Below the pieces are notes generated by a model. The model had not been told where the DNA came from and ran no database searches. It was given only the letters and a program-made list of their open reading frames with translations. The position numbers and the translations under genes are program-made. Positions 14,609 through 23,204 of a stretch of DNA of 29,864 nucleotides are shown here, piece by piece (positions within the stretch are counted from its first letter, which is position 1; every line of letters starts with the position of its first letter). Source of the stretch: an uncultured Clostridia bacterium. Its GTDB lineage: Bacteria > Bacillota > Clostridia > TANB77 > CAG-508. The stretch spans positions 1 to 29,864 of the forward strand of contig CAQPRV010000028.1 in NCBI GenBank assembly GCA_948857205.1, written 5' to 3'.

Positions 14609-15466
14609 TTACTCATCTAGCATTAATTTTGTTTTTTTATCTTTTAATCTCTTTAGTTGCTCCCTTTCTACTTGTTTTATACTCTTTTCTGGTGTTGGTA
14701 AATTTTCTGGCATTGTTCCTCCAATATCTTCTATTGCTTTTCTTACAGTTTTTCCAACAGTATAATGTGTTTGATTTGCTTTTTCTTTATCTTTCACTTT
14801 TTCTCTTTTCAATTTAGCTTCTGTTTGTGTAATACGAAATAAGTTTGCTGCTAATTCTTCACTTCCCATAAAATCAAGTATTTTCTCATTATCTTTCAAA
14901 TTCTTTTTTCTATGTATATCTTCAACTGTTAATCCTCCATATAATCCCATATATCCAGAATTTTGAAACTCTGCATATTCTTGATTTGTTATTACTCCAG
15001 CATTATGTGCCACTTCTAATAGCATTTGATTCCATTGCTTTATATCTCCACGAATAACTAATCTTTTATTATCTTCATCTAATTGATTAAAATAATCTGC
15101 AACTTCCTGTCTTCTCGTTTGAATTGCAAAGTATGTTTGTCCTAAAGCAATTACTTCTTTTCTTGGATCTCCATTTTGTACTATTAAATAACATCCATAT
15201 CTTGAAAGTTCATAATCTAAAACTTCTTTTGTCGCATTTTTAGGCATTTCTATCGTTTTCCTGACCTCAGGAAAATGTTCTTGAATTTCAAATCCACTAT
15301 TTTTACATGCTAGTTTTGCTCTATCTATAACTTTAGCAAAATTTTCCCATTTTTTATATTGCAAAACTTCGCTTAAATCTCTCGCACTCCAATATTCAGT
15401 TCCATCTTCTCTAATCTTTTTTATTTCTTCAAAATTTTTATATTCTTCTGCTTGTAAATTACTCAA
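14609..15466 (-). CDS. dinD: DNA damage-inducible protein D
   Basis: DinD is a DNA-damage-inducible protein, in E. coli an SOS gene whose product affects RecA filaments. The 285-residue product has the full family layout, with the N-terminal BRO-like segment (EYWSARDLSEVLQYKKWENF) and RYGCYLIVQNGDPRKEVIAL, YFAIQTRRQEV, LYGGLTVEDI and TVGKTVRKAIEDIGGTMPE. ATG at 15475 sits directly on AGGAG, so a TTG at 15466 with a nine-base spacer is the more likely start. A promoter with an SOS-like palindrome lies upstream. Its last 40 codons are duplicated at 3286-3413. Confidence 0.88.
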   Translation of the reverse strand: MSNLQAEEYKNFEEIKKIREDGTEYWSARDLSEVLQYKKWENFAKVIDRAKLACKNSGFEIQEHFPEVRKTIEMPKNATKEVLDYELSRYGCYLIVQNGDPRKEVIALGQTYFAIQTRRQEVADYFNQLDEDNKRLVIRGDIKQWNQMLLEVAHNAGVITNQEYAEFQNSGYMGLYGGLTVEDIHRKKNLKDNEKILDFMGSEELAANLFRITQTEAKLKREKVKDKEKANQTHYTVGKTVRKAIEDIGGTMPENLPTPEKSIKQVEREQLKRLKDKKTKLMLDE

Positions 15467-15499
15467 TATTATCATCTCCTATTTGTTTTTATCGATTAT

Positions 15500-15528
15500 A
15501 TTGTACCAAACATTCGTTTATTATTCAA
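15500..15528 (-). promoter_or_regulatory. dinD promoter with SOS-like palindrome
   Basis: Minus strand TTGAAT, 17 nt, TACAAT. The spacer holds the palindrome AAACGAATGTTT (15508-15519), close to the Gram-positive LexA pattern GAACN4GTTC but with A/T at the outer positions. Position and gene identity suggest LexA control; the divergence from consensus leaves this uncertain. Confidence 0.55.
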
Positions 15529-15633
15529 GTAATTTGTATAAATTTTTATCAAAAAATATGTATCTTATATTTCTATAAAATACATATTTTAAATTAAGTT
15601 TTATCTCCAAACATTCATATTTTTATTATCAAA

Positions 15634-15813
15634 TTATACTACTCCACACACCATATCAACTTCTATCGTTACCTTAATTTTATTATTTTCTACTCTTTTA
15701 ACCTTATTTTTACCTTTTTTATCAAAACTAATAAAATCTTCAAAAGCAGTAAACTCAGCTATTGTATCGAATCTTTTAGATATAGCACCGAACAACACTC
15801 CACATGTTTTCAT
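15634..15813 (-). CDS. Small unknown protein
   Basis: A 59-residue ORF from ATG 15813 (MKTCGVLFGAISKRFDTIAE) to a stop at 15634, ending TIEVDMVCGVV. Cysteines near both ends (TCGV, VCGVV) and a basic centre (FDKKGKNKVKRV). No good ribosome site is seen, and its first codons overlap the 12-bp CACTCCACATGT repeat that also forms the 3' end of the recombinase at 28052. It may be the tail of a longer gene cut by recombination. No family recognised. Confidence 0.4.
   Translation of the reverse strand: MKTCGVLFGAISKRFDTIAEFTAFEDFISFDKKGKNKVKRVENNKIKVTIEVDMVCGVV
15796..15807. repeat. 12-bp direct repeat, left copy
   Basis: CACTCCACATGT, the same 12 bases as at 28057-28068 inside the last codons of the right-hand serine recombinase. 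Possible crossover site of a serine recombinase. The palindrome at 15814-15838 (CTAAAAATCTT / AAGATTTTTTAG) lies beside it. The rest of 15839-15951 shows no gene. Confidence 0.45.
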
Positions 15814-15951
15814 CTAAAAATCTTTTAAGATTTTTTAGAGTATGTTGAGTAACTTAAAAAAACTGAGTTTCTAATGGTTTTTGCTATTTACTTTATAAGA
15901 TTTTGTGATAGCAATATTTACAAATTTTAAGGCTTTTTTGTAAATTATTTT

Positions 15952-15976
15952 TACTTTGGTTAGATTTTAGTTAGAT
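15952..15976. repeat. 25-bp direct repeat, candidate attL of integrase element
   Basis: Exact 25-bp match to 27947-27971; includes TTTGGTTAGATTTTAGTTAG, itself two GTTAGA half-repeats. The right copy lies 82 bp after the end of the integrase gene, the usual place for an att site, so the pair may bound the element. Alternatively they are integrase arm sites. Confidence 0.6.
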
Positions 15977-16015
15977 GTTTTAGTAACAGAATACCTATTA
16001 TTTATAATATTATAA

Positions 16016-16696
16016 TTATACTATATCTAATAATTCTCTTATTGATTTTATTTTATAATCTGGTTCTATTAATACTTCTTCTTTTTTCTTCCATTCATTA
16101 TTTATATTTTGTTCATACCAAATTGTTTTTACTCCTAATACTTTTACTGGCAATAAATCTTCTAATAATTCATCACTAACAAAAGCTATCTTATTATATT
16201 CTTCTTGAGAAACTTCTTCAAAAGCTTTCATATATACTTTTAAATTTGGTTTTCTTTCTTGAATTTCCTCTGAAATAATTATCTTCTTAAAATATTTTTT
16301 TAGTTTTTCTCTCTCTAAAATATATTCAATATTTCTAATGGAATTATTACTTATAATTCCTAAATAATATCCTTGATTATATAATTTAATAATTGTATCT
16401 TTCGTTTCTTCGTCTAAAATATGAGATTCTAATAATAACATATCAATCTTTTTTAAATCTTCTTTTGTAACATTTAAAATAGCTGATAAATCTTCATATA
16501 TTTCATGCTCTGTAATTCTTCCTAGAGAATTTAATATTTGATAACTTTTCCATTTTTTAAAAACATCATCCCATTTTAAACTATACTTCTCTAATATTTC
16601 ATCTATTTTATCATCAACATTATTAAATTTACTAATTAGGGTATACCCCCAATCAAAAAATATATATTTGAATTTCATATTTTCTATATTCTCCAT
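16016..16696 (-). CDS. HAD-superfamily hydrolase-like protein
   Basis: HAD fold of about 226 residues. Motif I is FFDWGYTL: the nucleophile Asp is present, but the usual second Asp (DxD, acid/base) is Gly. Motif II IISNNS, motif III lysine in ERKPNLKVY and the acidic motif IV (FVSDELLEDLLP) are recognisable. Loss of the acid/base residue makes a classical phosphatase activity doubtful. It starts two bases after the stop of the amidohydrolase gene and is surely cotranscribed; an internal ATG (MKFKYIFFD) is an alternative start. Confidence 0.8.
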   Translation of the reverse strand: MENIENMKFKYIFFDWGYTLISKFNNVDDKIDEILEKYSLKWDDVFKKWKSYQILNSLGRITEHEIYEDLSAILNVTKEDLKKIDMLLLESHILDEETKDTIIKLYNQGYYLGIISNNSIRNIEYILEREKLKKYFKKIIISEEIQERKPNLKVYMKAFEEVSQEEYNKIAFVSDELLEDLLPVKVLGVKTIWYEQNINNEWKKKEEVLIEPDYKIKSIRELLDIV

Positions 16697-16697
16697 T

Positions 16698-17501
16698 TTA
16701 AATTATTTCTTTCATTTTCTCAAAAACTCTCATCATTTTTCCTTGAGTATTATAAAATACCTTCTCATTAACTGTAGGTTTATATTCTTCTATAAATTCT
16801 CTATTATCTATATAAGTTCGATAATAAAGTTCAATTTGTAATGTTTCACAATTATTAAATTTCTCTCTATAATTTTTAGTTATATAACCACCTTTATAAG
16901 GTTTATTACTACTAACTATAAATCCACATTTTTCTAGACTATTTTTCATAATTTCAAAAAAATTGTTACTAGTAGTTTTTCCACAGTTATTTCCTAACAC
17001 AATATCGCTACCTATATTTCTACCAAAACTATGTAAGTCTATCAGATATACTTTTTCAAAATATTTTAATTTTTCTTTTAATAATTTTTCTATCTCTTTA
17101 TGGTATGGTACATAATAATTATCTATCCTTTCTGTCATCTCATCTTGTAATAAGGTGTTTTTATACATATCTTTGTCAAAAGTGGTTTTTGTATAAATCA
17201 AATTTCTATTATATGAAAAATTACTACTTTTATCATCTAAACTTCTATTAACATCAATTACATATCGACTAATATTATTAATTATTACTGTGAATCCCAT
17301 ATCACTTAAAAAACTATATAACTGTGGTAAATACCAATCCATATTAGCTAATATAGTATTTTCAATTAGATTATTATACATTTTTTCTGATAGTAATGTT
17401 CCACTATGTGGCATACTTATTACAAAAGGATAAGTATGTATGTTTTCATTAAATAATTGAACCTTTTTAGTATTAGAATCCAATATATCATATTCTTTCA
17501 T
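16698..17501 (-). CDS. N-formylglutamate amidohydrolase family protein
   Basis: Zinc amidohydrolase family (PF05013) that cleaves N-formylglutamate to formate and glutamate in histidine breakdown, with relatives of other specificity. Visible motifs: ISMPHSG (H32, metal ligand), YVIDVNRSLDD, LIDLHSFGRNIGSDIVLGNN and ETLQIELYYRTY near the C-terminus. The length of 267 fits. AAAGGAG lies upstream of the start. No hut genes are nearby, so the true substrate in this mobile setting is open. Operon with the HAD protein. Confidence 0.82.
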   Translation of the reverse strand: MKEYDILDSNTKKVQLFNENIHTYPFVISMPHSGTLLSEKMYNNLIENTILANMDWYLPQLYSFLSDMGFTVIINNISRYVIDVNRSLDDKSSNFSYNRNLIYTKTTFDKDMYKNTLLQDEMTERIDNYYVPYHKEIEKLLKEKLKYFEKVYLIDLHSFGRNIGSDIVLGNNCGKTTSNNFFEIMKNSLEKCGFIVSSNKPYKGGYITKNYREKFNNCETLQIELYYRTYIDNREFIEEYKPTVNEKVFYNTQGKMMRVFEKMKEII

Positions 17502-17533
17502 ATTAATCTCCTTTAGTGCTTTTTAATAATATC

Positions 17534-17565
17534 AAAAAAGAAAAGTATCTGAAAAAATACTTCTC
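17534..17565 (-). terminator. Hairpin with T-run upstream of amidohydrolase operon
   Basis: Minus strand GAGAAGTAT, loop, ATACTTTTC then TTTTTT, about 33 bp before the operon start. Either an attenuator in the leader or a terminator of upstream transcription. Confidence 0.6.
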
Positions 17566-17664
17566 AACTAAAACTATATAAGTTACTCATATATATGTGA
17601 GATCTAAAATCTCAAATTAGATTAATCTATATTATATATTATATTAAAATCTTTAAAATATATG

Positions 17665-17745
17665 CAAAAAGAGTATAGTTTTGATCCTTTACTCTTAAAT
17701 CAACCTTATATATTTCTATATAAGTAAGTTCCACCTTACGTGGAA
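17665..17745 (-). other. Three consecutive hairpins, last a terminator
   Basis: In minus-strand order: TTCCAC GTAAG GTGGAA (17745-17729), CTTATATA GAAA TATATAAG (17724-17705), and AAGAGTA...TACTCTT followed by TTTT (17696-17665). The third terminates the MazG/MazF-like operon. The first can refold, because its loop GTAAG is complementary to the CTTAC that follows. No known riboswitch consensus was matched. Confidence 0.55.
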
Positions 17746-17775
17746 AATATTTATTAATTTAATTATATCATAATT

Positions 17776-18270
17776 TTAGGCAATATCAAGATTTTTTAAA
17801 AGTCTTTTCTCTAGTCTTATCATAAATTCAGGTGTCATTTTTCCTATTTTATAAATTAAACGAGATTTGTCTATACAAGAGATTTGTTCTGCCTTTGCTT
17901 TAGATGGTAATTTATTTAGTTTTCCTTCTTCTAAGTCTGTTTCTAAAATCTTTTCGTGTGTATCACATAACCTATTAGAACTAGAAATTGGTATTACAAT
18001 AACTGTACTTGATACACTATTTTTTATATGAATCTTGCATAATAATTCCCATGTGTGTATTACATAATTCTTTTCCTATATTTTGACCAAATTCTATTAA
18101 ATATATTTCTCCTTTTCTTGGTCTTATAGGGTGTAAATTATTTTTTCTGTTTTTCTCAAATTGTTCAGATTTATCATTTAAATCAAACTTATATATAAAC
18201 CAATCAAAAAGCTTTTAAAATTATTCCTATTTATATATTTAGTAACGTTTTTTATAACATAATCCAACAT
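17776..18270 (-). pseudogene. MazF/PemK-like toxin gene with two frameshifts
   Basis: Type II toxin of the MazF/PemK endoribonuclease family with an N-terminal extension. The core HPIRPRKGEIYLIEFGQNIG KEL is followed after a one-base shift at an A6 run (near 18030) by SSTVIVIPISSSNRLCDT, then LPSKAKAEQISCIDKSRLIY, and IGKMTPEFMIRLEKRLLK. A second shift at a T5 run near 18210 separates the start (MLDYVIKNVTKYINRNNF) from the core. Both breaks are at homopolymers. It begins three bases after the MazG-like gene. Confidence 0.78.
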
Positions 18271-18273
18271 ATT

Positions 18274-18648
18274 TTAAGTATTTTTCCTCCACTCTTTTTT
18301 CAGTTCATTTTCTTCTCTTTCATCTATTTCTTCTTGCTCAACATCAATCAAATAAATTTTATCATTAAAAGAACCTTTTTTATTATTTTTAATTTTTCTA
18401 GCATTTTCTATATCTTCTATTGATATATTCCTATCCTTCATTATAGCAAAAATAACTTCCATTAAATCAGCAAGTTCTTCTATTGAATGTTCTTCTATAA
18501 ATTCATGTGCTTCTTCAAATAATTTTTTATCTAATTCTTTTAAATACTCATCATCCTTTAGAATTTTAAAATTACATTTTCTTCCTTCCATAGAGTTAAT
18601 ATTCTCTGGTATTCTATCTCTTACTAATTTATTATAAATATATTTCAC
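18274..18648 (-). CDS. MazG-like nucleotide pyrophosphohydrolase
   Basis: Small all-alpha NTP pyrophosphohydrolase-like protein. The opening VKYIYNKLVRDRIPE, ILKDDEYLKELDKKLFEE and the acidic helix HSIEELADLMEVIFAI (ExxxD-type Mg-binding arrangement) are typical. The GTG at 18648, eight bases after GGAGG, is the likely start; an upstream ATG lacks a ribosome site. It shares an operon with the frameshifted MazF-like gene. Substrate not predictable. Confidence 0.8.
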   Translation of the reverse strand: MKYIYNKLVRDRIPENINSMEGRKCNFKILKDDEYLKELDKKLFEEAHEFIEEHSIEELADLMEVIFAIMKDRNISIEDIENARKIKNNKKGSFNDKIYLIDVEQEEIDEREENELKKEWRKNT

Positions 18649-18852
18649 CTTTACTTCCTCCAATTTACTTATGTATATATAATAAAACAAATATTTCTAA
18701 AAGTCAATATAATTTTCAAAATTTTAGGATTTTCTTTTTTTAAATTTTACATAATTCTTTGCAAAAACATTGCAAAATTCTGCAGTATACTTTTAAAAAT
18801 TAACTTGCTATACTTTTCTTATAAATACATTTTTCTAATTGGAGGTATAAAA

Positions 18853-19074
18853 ATGTGTAATAATTATTCTCAGAAATATTATAAATCTATGTTTAGGAAC
18901 TATCCTGACGTTGTAAATGTTAAAGAACTGCAATTAATGTTAGGTGGTATTAGTAAAAAATTAGCCTATGACTTATTAAGAAATAATATTATTAAATCGA
19001 TTAAAATTGGTCGACAATATAAAATTACTAAAACTGATGTAATTTTATATCTTACTGAAAAAAATTGCTCATAA
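18853..19074 (+). CDS. Excisionase-like HTH protein
   Basis: A 73-residue helix-turn-helix protein of the excisionase (MerR-like wing) type: VNVKELQLMLGGISKKLAYD, IGRQYKITKTDVILYL. The start at 18853 follows GGAGG; upstream in-frame codons are untranslated leader. Such proteins direct Int toward excision. It lies 90 bp upstream of int, same strand, with a small hairpin (19076-19095) between. Seemingly intact although int is broken. Confidence 0.78.
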   Translation: MCNNYSQKYYKSMFRNYPDVVNVKELQLMLGGISKKLAYDLLRNNIIKSIKIGRQYKITKTDVILYLTEKNCS

Positions 19075-19164
19075 CTAGATTTTTGATTAAATCTATGCTA
19101 TTATAATTCCAATATTATAAATAGTAGGTAAATTCAACTCTGTTATGAACGAAAGGAGTTATTT

Positions 19165-20351
19165 ATGCGAAATGTAACAGAAAACCTACGTAAAACAAAT
19201 ATAACTGTTAGTTTATATGAAAAAAATAATATATATCAAGCAGTAATTAATTATAAAGATGATAACAATAAAAGAAAACAAAAATGGGTTTCAACTGGAA
19301 TTAAAGTTGCTCGTGGAAATAAAAGGCAAGCTTTGCAAAAAGCAGAAGAATATAGAGAACAATTTGAAAAATCTTTTAATTTGCAAGAACGAATTAAATA
19401 AGAAAATGATGAACAAGCTAAAAAGTATATGCTGTTTAGAGAAAAATTGCATGCAATGGATTCTCGTAAAAATTATGATGAAAATATTCTATACTTTGAC
19501 TACTTAAAATTATGGATTGAAAAAGTAAAAAGTAATCTTGAATTAACTACTTATACATCTCATTTGCAAATGATTAATTCAAGAATTAAAAATTATTTTA
19601 CTTTAAATCCTGTAAAATTGCTAGAATTAGAACCTATATATATTCAAAACTTTTATGATATTTTATTAGCTGATGGATTAAAGCCTACTACCGTTATTCG
19701 TTATCATGCTATTATTAGAAAATCACTTGATTATGCTTTTAAAAACGATTTAATTGTAAATAATCCTGCTGACAAAGTAAAACGACCTAAAAAAAATATT
19801 TTTGTTGGTTCATTTTACTCTGAAAATGAGTTGAATACACTTTTTGAAAAATCCAGAAATGATCCACTTCACTTAGTCATTTTACTTACAGCCTTTTATG
19901 GTTTAAGAAGAAGTGAAGTTTTAGGCTTAAAATGGTCTGCTATTGATTTTGAAAATAAAACAATTACAATTAAGCATACAATCGTAGAAGTTAAAATTAA
20001 AGGTACGAATAGAATTTTAGGAAAAGATAGAACTAAAACAAATGCTAGTCATAGAACTTTGCCTTTAACTGATGAAATTATAATTGCTTTAGAAAATGCT
20101 AAAAAGCAACAAAAATATTATAAAAAGAAATTTAAGAAAAGCTATAATACAAAATATGAAGAATATGTTTGCTTAAATCCTGATGGTTCTATTATAAAAC
20201 CTGATTATGTTACAAGGCATTTTCCTTTACTCTTAAAAAATAGTGGTTTAAGACATATTAGATTTCATGATTTAAGACATTCTTGTGCTAGTTTATTATT
20301 AGCAAGAAATGTATCTATGAAAGCTATTCAAGAATGGCTAGGTCATGCACA
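19165..20351 (+). pseudogene. int: Tyrosine integrase, 5' part (stop codon and insertion)
   Basis: Integrase of the Tn916/phage tyrosine recombinase type. AAAGGAG precedes ATG 19165. The arm-binding domain (about 1-79) ends at an in-frame TAA (19399-19401); the same frame continues unbroken through ENDEQAKKYMLFREK, the core-binding domain, and the catalytic domain with GLRRSEVLGLKW (catalytic Arg) and HDLRHSCASLLL (His-x-x-Arg) to EWLGHAH. There the 7.4-kb element interrupts it, separating the catalytic Tyr, which is at 27763-27865. With the insert removed the reading GHAHSDFSTTANVYAHLD is restored exactly. A product could start at 19429 but would lack the tyrosine. Confidence 0.92.
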
Positions 20352-20369
20352 CTATTTCAGAGTGCGAAC
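20345..20369. repeat. Left attachment site of serine-recombinase island
   Basis: Core ATGCACA, seven-base spacer, AGAGTGCGAAC arm. Left of it is integrase coding sequence (attB half), right of it the element (attP half). The recombinase stop codon lies 24 bp beyond the arm. Confidence 0.85.
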
Positions 20370-20392
20370 ACATAACCAAACTGTCCACACCC

Positions 20393-22738
20393 TTAAATCT
20401 CCATTTCATCATTCATACTTTTATATTTTAAATTAATTTTACCATCTAATACTTTCATTACATTATGAAATTCTTTTAATGATACATCAGATTTATTTTT
20501 TATCCATCTTGAAACTGTTTTCTCATGTACTTTTGCTAATTTAGCAAATTTTTTATAAGTTATATTATTTTCTTTTATGTATTTTCTAATTCTTTCGTTG
20601 GGATTACTTCTTAAAAACTCCACATATTCTGGTATTTTAATTTTGCTTTTATCCATTTCTAAAATATCTATTAGATTATCTACTAATTCTGGACTTTTTA
20701 CTATTAATTTTTTTCTTTCATATCTAGCATAAACATCTTCATCTATTTTCAACTTTTCTGCTACTTCTCTTTGACTTAGCTTTCTATTTCTTCTATATTC
20801 TTTTACATAATCAATAAAATCCATCTCTTTTTTATGATTATCTGTTATAAATTTTCTTTGACTAATGTCATATTTTAATGGCTCATTTAAAATACCCTTA
20901 TCCCTTATATGTTGAAATACATTTGATATATCTTCACTTCTTGCATTAACTTTTATATTAGGTTTTATTATTTTTTCTGTTATATTTAAATTAGTTTGAT
21001 TTTCCTTTTTATTTAACTGATTATTATAATACCATTTTTTGGTTTCTTCATTTAATTTTGTATTTAAAAATTTTAATTCTACTGTATTTCTATTAGTAAC
21101 AGTTGCTTCTTCTACAAACATATTTAAAATGTCTTTTTTATCTTTTAATGTTAGTGAATCATATACATCAAAACAATTATTTATTATATTTAAAATAAAT
21201 TTGGCTGTTTCTGTTTGATATTTTTTACTCTCTTTTTTATTTTCTAATTGATTTATTTTCAATTTTATTTCTTGATTGTCATTTTTTAATTCTTTTATTG
21301 CATCATTTACTACATCAATTACTTCTATATCTAAAAATTTTAATTTTTCTACTAATTTTTTTATTTCTTGATTATTTTTATTTATTTTTGCATTTAACAA
21401 ATCTATTTCTGATGTAGTATCTGTTGTGTTTTTTGATAATACCATTTTTTGTAATTCTTTATATACTTCAGAATTAGGAACAAATACAGATTTTAAAATA
21501 TCTGAAACACTATTATCTAAATCTTTACCTGATATATTATATCCATTACTAAAAAGTCTTTTTGATTTTGTTTTATTTTCACATTTATAATAATATCTCC
21601 TATCTCCATTTTTTAGATTATTTCCTGTTGACATGATTATCATTTTACTATTACATTCTCCACATCTTAAAATTCCTGAAAAAATCACATCATTTTTACT
21701 ATAACTTGAACTTGCTGCTCTAAATCTCATGTTCTTACTATTTTCTTCTATTATTCTTTGTATTTTTACCCATTTTTCTCCACTTAAAAATCCCTCATGT
21801 AATCCAACTGCTATTATCCAATCTTCTAATTTCATTTGTTTTATATTTCCACTTTTTTTATTATATGCTAATAGTCCATATTTTCCATCAAACTTATCTC
21901 TGCCATCTGGCTCTGCATAAATATGTATTCCTTTTTCTTTAAAATATTTTAAAACTTCTTGGTCATTTTTTACATATACTGGATTTGTTAATATGGTTTT
22001 TAATGAAAATATGCCAAATTCCTTTCCATTTTTAGTTTTTATATTATTTACTAAACAATAATGTTCTAATTGTGATAATGATTTTAATTCTAAATATTTA
22101 TTACACAAATGTAATATTAGCTCTTTTTCTTCTTCATCAGTTACTAACTTACATGCCTTTCTTGTTTTACTTCCTACAATTTCTTCTGACTTTTCATCTT
22201 TTTCGCATACTTGCACTATTTCATATCTTTCTGCTTTAAATCCTGTTGGAGTATCTCCTCCTAGCCATCTGCCCGTTTTTGCTAGTTCTAGCATATTATC
22301 TCTAACTCTTTCTGCTATTACTTCTCTTTCCAATTGTGCAAAAACAGATGCAATATACATCATAGCTCTTCCCATTGGTGTTTTTGTGTCAAATTGTTCT
22401 TTAATTGAAACAAAGCTAGTATTTACTGTTGTTAATTCTTCCATTAATTTTGAAAAGTCTGCAATATTTCTACTTATTCTATCAAGCCTATAACATATTA
22501 AAACATCATATGGATTTTTATTTTGGTCTTTTAAAAATTCTTGAAAATGTGGTCTGTCAATATTTCCTCCAGAAAATCCCTCATCTTCATATTCTTTTAT
22601 TTCTACCTCATATTGGTCGCTTGGATAATGTGCTTTTATATATTCCTTTGCTAGTTCTATTTGATTTCCAATAGAGTCTCCTTTTTCTGTATATTTTGAT
22701 TTTCTTGAATATATAGCAATTCTTATTCTATTTTTCAT
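20393..22738 (-). CDS. Large serine recombinase with C-terminal HTH domains
   Basis: Integrase of the island, 781 residues. Resolvase domain 1-160: catalytic S14 in IYSRKSKY, then YRLDRISRNIADFSKLMEEL. It continues with a recombinase domain (about 170-330), a zinc ribbon (LRCGECNSKM ... YYKCENKTK), a coiled coil (about 420-510) and a long tail. Roughly residues 640-765 hold two XRE-like HTH units: RKLSQREVAEKLKIDEDVYA and NITYKKFAKLAKVHEKTVSR. The HTH tail is unusual for the family and might autoregulate or bias site choice (inference). The 3' end is 24 bp from the left att arm. Thirteen bases upstream lies a small ORF. Confidence 0.9.
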   Translation of the reverse strand: MKNRIRIAIYSRKSKYTEKGDSIGNQIELAKEYIKAHYPSDQYEVEIKEYEDEGFSGGNIDRPHFQEFLKDQNKNPYDVLICYRLDRISRNIADFSKLMEELTTVNTSFVSIKEQFDTKTPMGRAMMYIASVFAQLEREVIAERVRDNMLELAKTGRWLGGDTPTGFKAERYEIVQVCEKDEKSEEIVGSKTRKACKLVTDEEEKELILHLCNKYLELKSLSQLEHYCLVNNIKTKNGKEFGIFSLKTILTNPVYVKNDQEVLKYFKEKGIHIYAEPDGRDKFDGKYGLLAYNKKSGNIKQMKLEDWIIAVGLHEGFLSGEKWVKIQRIIEENSKNMRFRAASSSYSKNDVIFSGILRCGECNSKMIIMSTGNNLKNGDRRYYYKCENKTKSKRLFSNGYNISGKDLDNSVSDILKSVFVPNSEVYKELQKMVLSKNTTDTTSEIDLLNAKINKNNQEIKKLVEKLKFLDIEVIDVVNDAIKELKNDNQEIKLKINQLENKKESKKYQTETAKFILNIINNCFDVYDSLTLKDKKDILNMFVEEATVTNRNTVELKFLNTKLNEETKKWYYNNQLNKKENQTNLNITEKIIKPNIKVNARSEDISNVFQHIRDKGILNEPLKYDISQRKFITDNHKKEMDFIDYVKEYRRNRKLSQREVAEKLKIDEDVYARYERKKLIVKSPELVDNLIDILEMDKSKIKIPEYVEFLRSNPNERIRKYIKENNITYKKFAKLAKVHEKTVSRWIKNKSDVSLKEFHNVMKVLDGKINLKYKSMNDEMEI

Positions 22739-22751
22739 TATTTGTTACACT

Positions 22752-22913
22752 TTAATCATGGGTTCTTAAATAATCTAGTACTTCACTTTTTAATTTTTCT
22801 TTATTTTTATAACTTATTTCTAAATCTTCAATACTTCTTTTTATTAGCATTGCTTTTATAAAAGCAATATTTTCTATATCATCTTCATTAATATTATTAA
22901 TTCTTATATTCAT
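22752..22913 (-). CDS. Small acidic ORF upstream of recombinase
   Basis: A 53-residue ORF (MNIRINNINEDDIENIAFIK ... YLRTHD) with GAGGAAAGAAG upstream, ending 13 bp before the recombinase start. Predicted helical. It takes the same place as the SHOCT-like ORF of the other recombinase module but is not obviously related. A minimal ORF of 14 codons (22968-23012) behind GGAGG, and a candidate promoter TTGAAT-18-TATAAG, lie further upstream. Confidence 0.5.
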   Translation of the reverse strand: MNIRINNINEDDIENIAFIKAMLIKRSIEDLEISYKNKEKLKSEVLDYLRTHD

Positions 22914-23106
22914 AACTTCTTTCCTCTATCTTCTTAATTTTCTTATATTTAAAAATGTATAACAAATTCAAACACATCTTACAGATTCTAGAATAAATAA
23001 TACTAATCCCATTTTTAAGTTTCCTCCTTCTTTTCTTCTTCAATAAATAAGAGTGCAATTTAAAAATGGTTTTGAGCATTTTTTGAAAAAATTTTTATAT
23101 TTTTTA

Positions 23107-23137
23107 AGGAGCTCCAACCTAAAAGGCTGAAACTCCT
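23107..23137. terminator. Hairpin downstream of folC
   Basis: AGGAG/CTCCT closing an inner CCAACC...GGCTG stem, in the 291-bp gap between folC and the recombinase operon. The T-run is poor on the minus strand and broken on the plus strand (TTTCTTTT), so the terminator assignment is tentative. Confidence 0.45.
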
Positions 23138-23204
23138 ATCTTTCTTTTACTTATTCATTACAACAAATTGACTTAAAATTAACTGTGGTGGTAATTTAAT
23201 AATA

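Noticed and set aside
15839..15951. Remnant of a second integrase gene left of the 25-bp repeat
   Set aside because: Translation in all plus frames gives no integrase motif; only vague A/T similarity to 27866-27946.
22897..23079. 60-codon minus-strand ORF
   Set aside because: It overlaps the better-supported 53-codon ORF and a candidate promoter, has low-complexity lysine-rich composition and no ribosome site.
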